12,321 nt of DNA. It comes from an uncultured Fimbriimonadales bacterium. GTDB taxonomy: Bacteria > Armatimonadota > Fimbriimonadia > Fimbriimonadales > GBS-DC. Below, in pieces: positions 1 through 6,029 of this stretch; position 1 is the stretch's first letter, and every line of letters begins with the position of its first letter. Location of the stretch: contig CALAMM010000210.1 in NCBI GenBank assembly GCA_937925775.1, positions 1 through 12,321 on the forward strand, in the 5' to 3' direction. The translations under genes were made by a program, and so were the position numbers. The notes under the pieces are model-generated. The model did not search any database. It was not told the origin of the DNA and saw nothing but the letters and a program-made list of their open reading frames with translations.

Positions 1-15
1 CCGTCTCATCATCAT
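1..15 (-). CDS. start of an unidentified gene, cut by the window edge
   Basis: Only five codons are present (Met-Met-Met-Arg-Arg). On the minus strand the sequence just after the asnS stop reads GAGGAG, then 8 bases, then ATG at 15, followed by two more ATG codons. The GAGGAG overlaps the asnS stop codon, so the gene is probably co-transcribed and translationally coupled with asnS. The first ATG has the best spacing from the ribosome binding site. Nothing can be said about the product. Confidence 0.6.
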
Positions 16-27
16 TTTGGACGCTCC

Positions 28-1419
28 TCAAAACTCTGCGTTTCCCGGCGTGCGCGGGAACGGGATGACATCGCGAATGTTCTTCATACCCGTCAGGTAC
101 ATCATCATCCGCTCGAAGCCCAGCCCGAAACCCGAATGGGGTGCGCTGCCGTACTTGCGTAAATCGAGGTACCACCAGTAGTCCTCTTCTCGCAACCCCA
201 TTTCGCGAATGCGTTCCCGCAGCACCTCGTATCGCTCCTCGCGTTGACTGCCGCCGATAATCTCACCCACACGGGGAACCAGCACATCCATCGCCCGCAC
301 GGTGCGCCCGTCGTCGTTCAAGCGCATGTAAAACGCCTTAATCTCGCGCGGGTAGTCTGTGACGATCACGGGCTTTTTGAAATACTCCTCCGTCAGGTAG
401 CGTTCATGCTCGGTCTGCAGGTCGTTGCCCCACACGGGCGGGAACTCCCAGTCGCGCGATGCTTCTTGCAGTATCCGAATCGCTTCAGTGTAGGTTATTC
501 GCTCAAACGGCGTTTCGGCGACATGTTGCAGCGTCGCCAGCACGGTGCTGTCGATACGCTGGTGGAAAAATTCCAGATCTTCCTCACAGTGGTTCAGCAC
601 ATACCGAATAATATACTTTAGGAACTCTTCAGCGAGGTTGGCGTTGTCTTCGAGTTCGTAGAACGCCATTTCGGGTTCGATCATCCAGAACTCGGCGAGG
701 TGGCGTGGGGTGTTGCTGTTCTCGGCACGGAAGGTGGGTCCGAAGGTGTAGACCTTGCCGAAGGCGAGCGCGAAAACCTCCGCTTCCAGCTGCCCGCTGA
801 CCGTCAGATAGGTCGGCTTGCCGAAAAAGTCTTGCGAGAAATCGATTCTGCCGTCGGGAGTGCGCGGCAGATTCTCCAGGTCCAGTGTCGTGACGCGGAA
901 CATCGCGCCCGCGCCCTCGCAGTCCGACCCCGTGATGATTGGCGTATGCACATAGAGGAAGTCGCGCTCCTGAAAGAACTGATGAATTGCGTAGGCGAGC
1001 GCGTTGCGCACGCGAAACACCGCGCCGAAGGTGTTGCCCCGAACTCGCAGGTGGGCAATCTCGCGCAGGTACTCGAACGAGTGCCCTTTCTTCTGCATCG
1101 GATAGGTTTCGGGGTCGGCTGTGCCGTAGATGCGCAGCGACTGCAGTTTCAGTTCCACAGGCTGCTTCGGCGCGGGCGACTCGGTCAGGATGCCCACCGC
1201 CTCGATGCACGCGCCTGTAGTCACTTGGCGGAGCGTCTCTTCGGGCACGAGACCTGCCTCGACCACAATCTGCAGGCTCTTGAAGCGCGAGCCGTCGTTG
1301 AGTTCGATAAACGAGATGCCTTTCGAATCGCGTCGGGAGCGCACCCAGCCACGCACCTTCAGCACGCTCCCCACAGGTTGCTCATACGCCTGCTTCACGG
1401 AGACCAGCTTTGGTTCCAT
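28..1419 (-). CDS. asnS: asparagine--tRNA ligase (AsnRS)
   Basis: Charges tRNA-Asn with asparagine using ATP in the cytoplasm. The 463-residue product has the usual AsnRS length. Residues 1-100 form the OB-fold anticodon-binding domain (VRGWVRSRRDSKG and FIELNDGS are typical). A class IIb catalytic core follows: motif 2 lies near 230-253 (FRAENSNTPRHLAEFWMIEPE) and motif 3 near 430-445 (GFGLGFERMMMYLTG). The motif 2 to EPEMAF stretch favours AsnRS over AspRS. I chose the ATG at 1419: the frame stays open to 1509, but the added 30 residues do not resemble the family, would overlap the permease stop, and would run past the promoter-like GGTAAAAT at 1428-1435. No Shine-Dalgarno is visible, so translation is probably from a very short leader. 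It lies 52 bases downstream of the permease gene and directly before another coupled gene. Confidence 0.96.
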   Translation of the reverse strand: MEPKLVSVKQAYEQPVGSVLKVRGWVRSRRDSKGISFIELNDGSRFKSLQIVVEAGLVPEETLRQVTTGACIEAVGILTESPAPKQPVELKLQSLRIYGTADPETYPMQKKGHSFEYLREIAHLRVRGNTFGAVFRVRNALAYAIHQFFQERDFLYVHTPIITGSDCEGAGAMFRVTTLDLENLPRTPDGRIDFSQDFFGKPTYLTVSGQLEAEVFALAFGKVYTFGPTFRAENSNTPRHLAEFWMIEPEMAFYELEDNANLAEEFLKYIIRYVLNHCEEDLEFFHQRIDSTVLATLQHVAETPFERITYTEAIRILQEASRDWEFPPVWGNDLQTEHERYLTEEYFKKPVIVTDYPREIKAFYMRLNDDGRTVRAMDVLVPRVGEIIGGSQREERYEVLRERIREMGLREEDYWWYLDLRKYGSAPHSGFGLGFERMMMYLTGMKNIRDVIPFPRTPGNAEF

Positions 1420-1427
1420 ACGGCGGT

Positions 1428-1435
1428 ATTTTACC
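1428..1435 (-). promoter_or_regulatory. short-leader -10 promoter of asnS
   Basis: Read on the minus strand this is GGTAAAAT, with only 8 bases to the asnS ATG at 1419. The same GG-extended box at a similar distance stands before other genes here (4760, 6946, 12138, 12182). No clear -35 hexamer is seen. The tandem octamer CGTTTCGG (1443-1458) lies just upstream. Confidence 0.55.
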
Positions 1436-1471
1436 TGATAGCCGTTTCGGCGTTTCGGTGAGGTGTGGGGG

Positions 1472-2614
1472 CTACACAATCCGCCGTTCCACGATTGCCA
1501 CGGGGTCAAAGGTGCGCAGTCGCCAGCCGATGGTCAGCAACGCGAACGCCAGCACCATCAGGGGCACGGGGAGCGTGTATTGATAGGCGATTGGGTCGAA
1601 CGGCTCGAGATACAGCCCGCGTGGCTCCATCAAGCGCACTTTTGCCCACAGGAGCACGCCCATCGCGCTCAGCACGCCCAGCACCCATCCCAGCGCGACG
1701 ACGGTAATCGTCTCCAGCGAGACGCGCATCAGCAGTCCCCGCCGCGTAAAGCCAATCGCTTGGAGCAAGCCGAACTCCACCAGCCGTTGCTGGAAATAGA
1801 TGTTTGCCAGCAGCCCTGTCATCGTCGCCAACATCACCGCCACGACCACCACCACAATCCCCGTGATGAAGTAGAGGTTCTTGAAGGCGCGGTGGGTCTC
1901 TTCCTGCAGCTCGGCGTAGGTCCACACGCGCGCCTGCTCGCCCTTGAGATTCTCGCGGATCCATGCGTCGAGACGCGGCTGATAACGCGGCTCCGTCGCG
2001 AAGATGAGTAGATTGCGGGTAGGGGGAAAGAAGTGGTCGCGGATAAACTCCAGCGAGCCGATGGCCAGCCATGTATCGCCTTTGAGCACGCCGACAACGC
2101 GCACAGGCACAGGCGCGTACTGGTCAGGCACGAAGGGCGACAGCACCACATCGCCCAGTTTGAGGTTCTTGTTGCGCATCAGCGGCTCCGACAACACCAC
2201 GCCCGCCTCCCCTGGCTTGGGATAGCGACCTTCCTTCAGCGTGAGCCGACAGCGCGCCGCTAAAGCCGCCATGTGCTCCTGCTCCAGCCCGAAAATCACA
2301 AACGGCATCTTGCCCACGATGGTCTCCGCGTTCATAAAGCAGACCACAGTCTCGTAGGAAGTTCCGTAATACGGCGCATTCTGAATGCGCTCCACCAGTT
2401 CGGGCTTGAGCTTGTTAGAGCCGCGCGGGGTAATCGCCGCAAAATAGCGGTTGTAGTCGTAGATTTTCAGAATCGTGCGGTCAATAGAGTTGAGCAGCGC
2501 GACGACACTGGCGATGGTCAGCACCGCCAGCGCCAGCACCAGCGTTAGGGGTAAACTGCGCCCCGGATTGCGCGTCAGAAACAGAATCGGCGAGAGCGGA
2601 TGTCGTCGAGGCAT
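1472..2614 (-). CDS. ABC transporter permease, FtsX/MacB type
   Basis: An inner-membrane permease of the FtsX/MacB family, which usually works with an ATPase in lipoprotein export, lipid or peptide efflux, or similar work. The 380-residue product has the family layout: TM helix near 21-43, a large extracytoplasmic domain at about 44-248, then three TM helices near 249-273, 301-324 and 348-365. The loop after TM2 (QQRLVEFGLLQAIGFTRRGL) is the typical cytoplasmic coupling segment, and the C-terminus FDPVAIVERR is typical. I chose the ATG at 2614; an upstream start at 2680 adds 22 residues that overlap the divergent promoters. No ATP-binding subunit lies next to it, so its partner must be encoded elsewhere or beyond the left edge. 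The substrate is unknown. It is divergent from miaB and upstream of asnS. Confidence 0.88.
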   Translation of the reverse strand: MPRRHPLSPILFLTRNPGRSLPLTLVLALAVLTIASVVALLNSIDRTILKIYDYNRYFAAITPRGSNKLKPELVERIQNAPYYGTSYETVVCFMNAETIVGKMPFVIFGLEQEHMAALAARCRLTLKEGRYPKPGEAGVVLSEPLMRNKNLKLGDVVLSPFVPDQYAPVPVRVVGVLKGDTWLAIGSLEFIRDHFFPPTRNLLIFATEPRYQPRLDAWIRENLKGEQARVWTYAELQEETHRAFKNLYFITGIVVVVVAVMLATMTGLLANIYFQQRLVEFGLLQAIGFTRRGLLMRVSLETITVVALGWVLGVLSAMGVLLWAKVRLMEPRGLYLEPFDPIAYQYTLPVPLMVLAFALLTIGWRLRTFDPVAIVERRIV

Positions 2615-2634
2615 AACGGAACCGCCACAGGAAA

Positions 2635-2642
2635 AGGATACC
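2635..2642 (-). promoter_or_regulatory. possible -10 of the permease gene
   Basis: Minus-strand GGTATCCT, 20 bases before the ATG at 2614. It is a weaker match than the other -10 boxes in the window. It lies about 20 bases from the divergent miaB -10, so the two promoters probably compete or share a control region. Confidence 0.35.
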
Positions 2643-2660
2643 CGAACTGAACGCGCTTGA

Positions 2661-2668
2661 GGTATAAT
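2661..2668 (+). promoter_or_regulatory. miaB promoter -10 with nearby RBS
   Basis: GGTATAAT is a perfect extended -10 box, 17 bases before the ATG at 2686. The leader contains GGAG at 2674-2677, 8 bases before the start, so miaB has both a short leader and a ribosome binding site. No TTGACA-like box is found at the usual distance. Confidence 0.65.
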
Positions 2669-2685
2669 CCTTCGGAGCATTCAGC

Positions 2686-4020
2686 ATGCCGCGCTACAAG
2701 ATTCTCACTTGGGGCTGTCAGATGAACGAGGAAGACTCCGAGCAGATGAGCCTCTACCTGCAGGAGCGGGGCTACGAGCCTGCTGATACGGTGGAGGATG
2801 CGGATGTCGTGCTGCTCAACACCTGCTCGGTACGGCGCAAGCCCGAAGAGAAAGTGTTCAGCACGCTGGGCCGCTTGCGCCGACTCAAACAGCGGAAACC
2901 GCACATGGTGATTGGCGTGTGCGGCTGTATGGCGCAGCTGCGTGCGGACGAAATCCGCCAGAAAGCCCCTTATGTGGATGTGATTATCGGCACGGCGCAT
3001 GTCGCGCAGGTCGGCGCGCTGGTGGAAGAGGCGATGCAGCAGCGACGCCTCGCCATGCGCCTCGAACTGCCCGAACGCAAGGGAGCCATCGTCACGGAAA
3101 TCCCCGAGCGCAAAGTCGACCGCGCTCCCAAGCTGAAGGCGTTCGTGCCTATCCAGTACGGCTGCGACAAGTTCTGCACCTTCTGCATCGTGCCGTTCAC
3201 GCGAGGGCGCGAGCGCAGTCGTCCTACCGCCGACATTCTGGAGGAAATTCGGCGACTGGCAGAGCGCGGCACGAAAGAGGTCACCCTCCTGGGGCAGACC
3301 GTCAACTCCTACGGGAAGAACCTGCTGGAAGGGCGCGTGCCGTTCGCCCGCCTGCTCAAACTCATCAACGACATCGACGGCATCGAGCGCATCCGCTACA
3401 CCTCGCCCTACCCACGCGATTTCCGCGACGACCTCATCAACGCCATCGCCGAACTCCCCAAAGTCATGGAGCATGTGCACCTCCCCCTGCAATCGGGCGA
3501 TAACGAGGTGCTGAAAGCGATGCGCCGCCTCTACACGGTGGAACAGTTCGAAGAGATCGTTCATAAACTGCGCGAGCGCATCCCAACAATCGCCATCACC
3601 ACCGACATCATCGTGGGCTTCCCAGGCGAAACCGACGAACAGTTCGAGAACACCTTGAAAGTGGTGGAGCGCATCCGCTTCGACGGGGCGTACATGTTCG
3701 CTTTCAGTCCGCGACCGGGCACGCCCGCCGCAGCGATGGAGAACCAACTTCCTCGCGCCGTCAAACAGGAACGCCTGCAACGCCTCATCGAACTGCAGAA
3801 TCGAATCACCTGCGAGATTAACAGCTCGCAGGTGGGGCGGGTCTTCGAGGTGCTGGTAGAAGGTCCGAGCCAGAAAGACCCCACCAAGCTCGCAGGGTTC
3901 ACGCGCGAGAACAAGATGATGCACTTTGTCGGCTCCCCCGATTTGATCGGGCGAATCGTTAAGGTGCGTGCCGATTCGGCGCATCTGTGGGGCTTTTACG
4001 GCACCGTCGTGGAGACCTAA
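2686..4020 (+). CDS. miaB: tRNA-2-methylthio-N6-dimethylallyladenosine synthase (MiaB)
   Basis: A radical-SAM methylthiotransferase that adds a 2-methylthio group to i6A37 of tRNAs, using two 4Fe-4S clusters. The 444 residues show all three domains. The N-terminal MTTase domain (1-140) has cluster cysteines C11 (WGCQMN), C47 (NTCSVR) and C81 (GCMAQ). The radical-SAM core has C160, C164 and C167 in CDKFCTFC, followed by VPFTRGRERSR. A C-terminal TRAM domain spans about 375-442. The TRGRERSR signature and NTCSVR favour MiaB over RimO or MtaB. The start is fixed by GGAG at 2674-2677 and the promoter at 2661. It ends 7 bases from the stop of the convergent dehydrogenase gene. The length is normal and all key cysteines are present. 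Confidence 0.96.
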   Translation: MPRYKILTWGCQMNEEDSEQMSLYLQERGYEPADTVEDADVVLLNTCSVRRKPEEKVFSTLGRLRRLKQRKPHMVIGVCGCMAQLRADEIRQKAPYVDVIIGTAHVAQVGALVEEAMQQRRLAMRLELPERKGAIVTEIPERKVDRAPKLKAFVPIQYGCDKFCTFCIVPFTRGRERSRPTADILEEIRRLAERGTKEVTLLGQTVNSYGKNLLEGRVPFARLLKLINDIDGIERIRYTSPYPRDFRDDLINAIAELPKVMEHVHLPLQSGDNEVLKAMRRLYTVEQFEEIVHKLRERIPTIAITTDIIVGFPGETDEQFENTLKVVERIRFDGAYMFAFSPRPGTPAAAMENQLPRAVKQERLQRLIELQNRITCEINSSQVGRVFEVLVEGPSQKDPTKLAGFTRENKMMHFVGSPDLIGRIVKVRADSAHLWGFYGTVVET

Positions 4021-4027
4021 GGCGCGT

Positions 4028-4750
4028 CTACCCCAGCCCGTACACGGGGATCGCCGCCCCGTGAATCGCCCGCGCAGCAGGCGAGCAGAGAAACATAATC
4101 ACCTCGCCTAACACTTCGGGCGCGACCCAGCGACTGCAGTCGGCGTCGGGACGCGCGGCACGATTCGCAGGGGTGTCGAGGGTGCCCGGCAGCACGCAGT
4201 TCACATTAATCCCGTACTCCTTGAGTTCCGCCGAGAGCGACTCGGTGAGGCGAATGACGCCCGCCTTCGCCGCGCTGTAGCCCGCGCCACCCGCGAACCC
4301 TGCCAAGCCCGCCCTGCCCGACACATGCACCAGCGCGCCACCACCTGAACGAATCAGGAGCGGTACAATCGCCCGCGAGACCAAAAATGCCGTGCGCAAG
4401 TTCATATCCAACATCCGTTCCCACTCATCAAGAGGCGTCTCATGCACAGGCGGTCCCGCAGTGAATCCGCCCACTGTGTTGACCAGCGCGTCGAGCCTGC
4501 CGAAGTGGTCGTCCACCGCGCGTGCAAGACGGTCGCAGTCTTCGGGTAAGCGCAGGTCGATACCGCCAATCAGCAAGTGCTGGGGATCCAGCGCGAGATC
4601 GGCGAACCACTGGCTCAGCAAGTTCTCGTCGCGAGCGCACAGCGCCAGCGTGGCCCCCGCCTGATGGAACTGACGCGCGACCACGCGCCCCAACGCGCCC
4701 GTCGCGCCCGTTATAAGCACGACTTTACCCGTGAAATCGTAGGAAACCAT
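4028..4750 (-). CDS. short-chain dehydrogenase/reductase (classical SDR)
   Basis: An NAD(P)-dependent oxidoreductase of unknown substrate; the 240-residue length is normal. The Rossmann cofactor motif TGATGALG is at 14-21, the catalytic Asn at about N117 (DMNLRTAF), Ser at S144 (VHVSGRAG) and Tyr/Lys at Y158 and K162 (YSAAK). The usual NNAG motif is NTVG at 91-94, a variant seen in a subset of SDRs. L36 to R40 (LALCARDE) has an Arg after beta-2, which suggests NADP(H) preference by family rules; this is an inference. I chose the ATG at 4750; a TTG two codons upstream is also open. No Shine-Dalgarno is visible and the -10 box is only 9 bases away. It is divergent from the CofE-like gene and may share control with it. 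Confidence 0.9.
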   Translation of the reverse strand: MVSYDFTGKVVLITGATGALGRVVARQFHQAGATLALCARDENLLSQWFADLALDPQHLLIGGIDLRLPEDCDRLARAVDDHFGRLDALVNTVGGFTAGPPVHETPLDEWERMLDMNLRTAFLVSRAIVPLLIRSGGGALVHVSGRAGLAGFAGGAGYSAAKAGVIRLTESLSAELKEYGINVNCVLPGTLDTPANRAARPDADCSRWVAPEVLGEVIMFLCSPAARAIHGAAIPVYGLG

Positions 4751-4759
4751 CGCCAAAGG

Positions 4760-4767
4760 AGTATACC
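4760..4767 (-). promoter_or_regulatory. short-leader -10 promoter of the SDR gene
   Basis: Minus-strand GGTATACT, 9 bases before the ATG at 4750 and with no ribosome binding site in between. It is identical to the boxes before the tRNA-Thr gene and the histidinol phosphatase gene. Confidence 0.6.
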
Positions 4768-4807
4768 TGCGCCCTCAAAGGTCGCTCCCTTTAGCGTGCC
4801 ATCCGTA

Positions 4808-4815
4808 GGTATACT
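4808..4815 (+). promoter_or_regulatory. -10 promoter of the CofE-like gene
   Basis: Plus-strand GGTATACT, 25 bases before an in-frame GTG (4841) and 37 bases before an in-frame ATG (4853). It faces away from the SDR promoter. No clear -35 box. Confidence 0.5.
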
Positions 4816-4852
4816 CGATACGACCCGTCAGTGGACGCGGGTGCTGGTCGCG

Positions 4853-5545
4853 ATGGAGTGCCAACCCAATCCTGGCAAAGAGCTTTACCGCACCTATCGG
4901 GGCATCGTCTGGGCGCGCTGCCCTGTGCGTACCCATGTTGTGCAGCCGCAGGAAAGCCTTGAACAAATCCTCGATCAGTATGTGCGCCCGCTGGTTCGAG
5001 CAGGTGACATCGTGGTCATTACCGAGAAGTTGGTTGCCATCTGTCAGGGGCGCGCTTATCCCGTCGCGAGCATCCAGCCGCGTCCGCTGGCGCGCTGGCT
5101 CAGTCGGTTTGTGACCCGCACGCCTGCAGGCATCGGTATCGGTAGCCCTGTGACGATGGAGTTGGCGTTGCGCGAGGCGGGCGTGCTGCGCATTCTGCTC
5201 GCGGCGGCGGTCGCCGCCTGCACACGCCCGCTCGGCATTCGCGGGCTGTTCTATCGTATCGCAGGACGCAAGGTCGCGGCTATCGACGGACCCACCCCCT
5301 ACACCCTGCCGCCCTACAACCAGTACGCCTGTCTCGCTCCCGAACGCCCGAACGCCGTATGTCGGTCGCTTTCCAAGCATCTCGGTGTTCCCGTCGCCAT
5401 CGTCGACGCGAACGACTTGGGCGTCGCGGTGTTAGGCAAGAGCCGCGGGGTAGACGCAGCACTCATCGCCGCGCTCTTTGCAGATAACCCACTGGGGCAG
5501 GGCGCACAGCAGACCCCACTTTGCATCCTGCGGCGGGTCTCGTAA
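4853..5545 (+). CDS. coenzyme F420-0:L-glutamate ligase-like (CofE-family) protein
   Basis: Belongs to the CofE fold family, whose archetype adds glutamate to coenzyme F420-0 using GTP. Matching features in the 230-residue product are AGDIVVITEKLVAICQGR near 49-66, the DANDLGVAVLG stretch near 186-196 and the C-terminal DNPLGQ..QQTP stretch. The N-terminal NPGKELYRTYRG..ARCPVRTHVV resembles a branch of short CofE-like proteins seen in organisms not known to make F420, so the real reaction is unknown. The start is uncertain: ATG 4853 is used here, and GTG 4841 would add 4 residues. The open frame begins at 4577 but its upstream part overlaps the SDR gene and the divergent promoters. No other F420 gene is in the window. 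No terminator is obvious after the stop. Confidence 0.75.
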   Translation: MECQPNPGKELYRTYRGIVWARCPVRTHVVQPQESLEQILDQYVRPLVRAGDIVVITEKLVAICQGRAYPVASIQPRPLARWLSRFVTRTPAGIGIGSPVTMELALREAGVLRILLAAAVAACTRPLGIRGLFYRIAGRKVAAIDGPTPYTLPPYNQYACLAPERPNAVCRSLSKHLGVPVAIVDANDLGVAVLGKSRGVDAALIAALFADNPLGQGAQQTPLCILRRVS

Positions 5546-5579
5546 GGCGACGGCGCTCAAGGGCATCCGAAAAAGCAGA

Positions 5580-5714
5580 GGCAGACCTGCGCATCTGCCC
5601 CTACGGTGGGGAGAGATGGATGTCGGAATGCATCTGCGTCTGTGCCCGATACTGGAGCGATATGCACCCATCACCCCGATTTTCCGAACGCGGGCAAAGT
5701 GGCAGGTCTGTGCC
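5580..5714. repeat. inverted pair of REP-like hairpins (REPIN-like)
   Basis: The left unit (5580-5600) is a hairpin with arms GGCAGA and TCTGCC (5580-5585, 5594-5599). The right unit (5692-5714) contains arms TGGCA and TGCCA (5700-5704, 5711-5715). The reverse complement of the right unit matches the left with small gaps: both share CAGACCTGC and end in TGCCC. This gives an inverted pair about 135 bases long, as in REPIN or MITE-like elements. Its spread in the genome cannot be seen from here. Confidence 0.45.
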
Positions 5715-5783
5715 ATCGTATGTCTTTGGGGGTTCCGCAACAGGTAGTACGCAAGCAGGTTTTCAGAGGCGTTGGGGTACAAT

Positions 5784-5854
5784 TGGAGTCAGCGGGGGGC
5801 GATTCGAATCCCCGACCTTCCACTTGAGAGGTGCAGGATTTCGCATGGGGCTAC
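5784..5854 (-). pseudogene. degenerate tRNA remnant (3' half best preserved)
   Basis: The minus strand has a 16-base match to the neighbouring tRNA-Thr (AAGTGGAAGGTCGGGG at 5810-5825), then the T-loop TTCGAAT, then CGCTGAC-T-CCA like an acceptor 3' strand with encoded CCA (5784-5794). The T-arm carries two extra bases, and no partner GTCAGCG for the 5' acceptor strand is found upstream. The D-arm region (up to 5854) is barely recognisable. An anticodon-loop-like CTCTCAA can be read. It cannot fold as a normal tRNA, so I call it a relic. Confidence 0.5.
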
Positions 5855-5893
5855 ATTTAGTGGGCAAGAGGCGGCACGAGCGCAACAGATTGG

Positions 5894-5968
5894 TGGAGCC
5901 GGCGGGGGGATTCGAACCCCCGACCTTCCACTTACAAGGCGGCTGCTCTACCGCTGAGCTACGCCGGC
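5894..5968 (-). tRNA. trnT: tRNA-Thr (anticodon TGT)
   Basis: A full cloverleaf can be drawn: acceptor GCCGGCG with CGCCGGC, D-stem GCTC/GAGC with loop AGCGGTA, anticodon loop CTTGTAA with TGT at 5934-5936, a 5-base variable loop, and T-stem GGGGG/CCCCC with loop TTCGAAT. The discriminator is T and CCA is encoded (5894-5896). The mature part without CCA is 72 bases. The outermost anticodon-stem pair is a G-A mismatch; everything else pairs. TGT reads ACA and other ACN codons. Confidence 0.95.
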
Positions 5969-5979
5969 TCGTGTATTGT

Positions 5980-5987
5980 AGTATACC
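5980..5987 (-). promoter_or_regulatory. -10 promoter of tRNA-Thr
   Basis: Minus-strand GGTATACT, 11 bases before the first base of the tRNA. A second, overlapping TACAAT lies a few bases downstream but is too close to the tRNA. No TTGACA-like box upstream. Confidence 0.55.
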
Positions 5988-6029
5988 TTAACCCGCCTCT
6001 GGTTCCTTGCGCGAGTGCAGGGCTGTAGG

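Larger units (their letters stand above)
4759..4816. repeat. 10-bp perfect inverted repeat in the SDR/CofE-like divergent promoter region
   Basis: GAGTATACCT at 4759-4768 and AGGTATACTC at 4807-4816 are exact reverse complements, 38 bases apart. Each arm contains one of the two divergent -10 boxes. The symmetry may only reflect two identical promoters facing away from each other, or it could be a site for a dimeric regulator. Confidence 0.7.
5546..5893. other. gene-free stretch with hairpin repeats and a tRNA remnant
   Basis: I find no convincing gene in these 348 bases. They hold an inverted pair of small hairpins (5580-5714), a promoter-like GGTACAAT on the plus strand (5776-5783) and a decayed tRNA copy (5784-5854). 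Open frames crossing the region translate to Arg/Pro-rich strings or to antisense-tRNA peptides and are not credible proteins. Confidence 0.7.

Noticed and set aside
2575..3984. 469-codon open frame on the minus strand opposite miaB
   Set aside because: miaB on the other strand is certain, with all Cys motifs; the antisense product has no recognisable domain.
4043..4063. Perfect 7-bp hairpin CACGGGG/CCCCGTG just after the miaB stop, as a terminator
   Set aside because: There is no T-run on either side and it lies within the SDR coding sequence; it may be a chance of the Pro/Gly codons there. A weak role in ending miaB transcription is not excluded.
5776..5783. Plus-strand GGTACAAT as a real promoter
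   Set aside because: It reads into the antisense of the tRNA remnant, and no gene follows on that strand; one such match in GC-rich DNA can be chance.
5521..5991. Plus-strand frames over the tRNA region with peptides such as GGIRTPDLPL and GGFEPPTFHL
   Set aside because: These are the well-known false peptides made by translating the antisense strand of tRNA T-arms; they come from the tRNA-Thr gene and its remnant.
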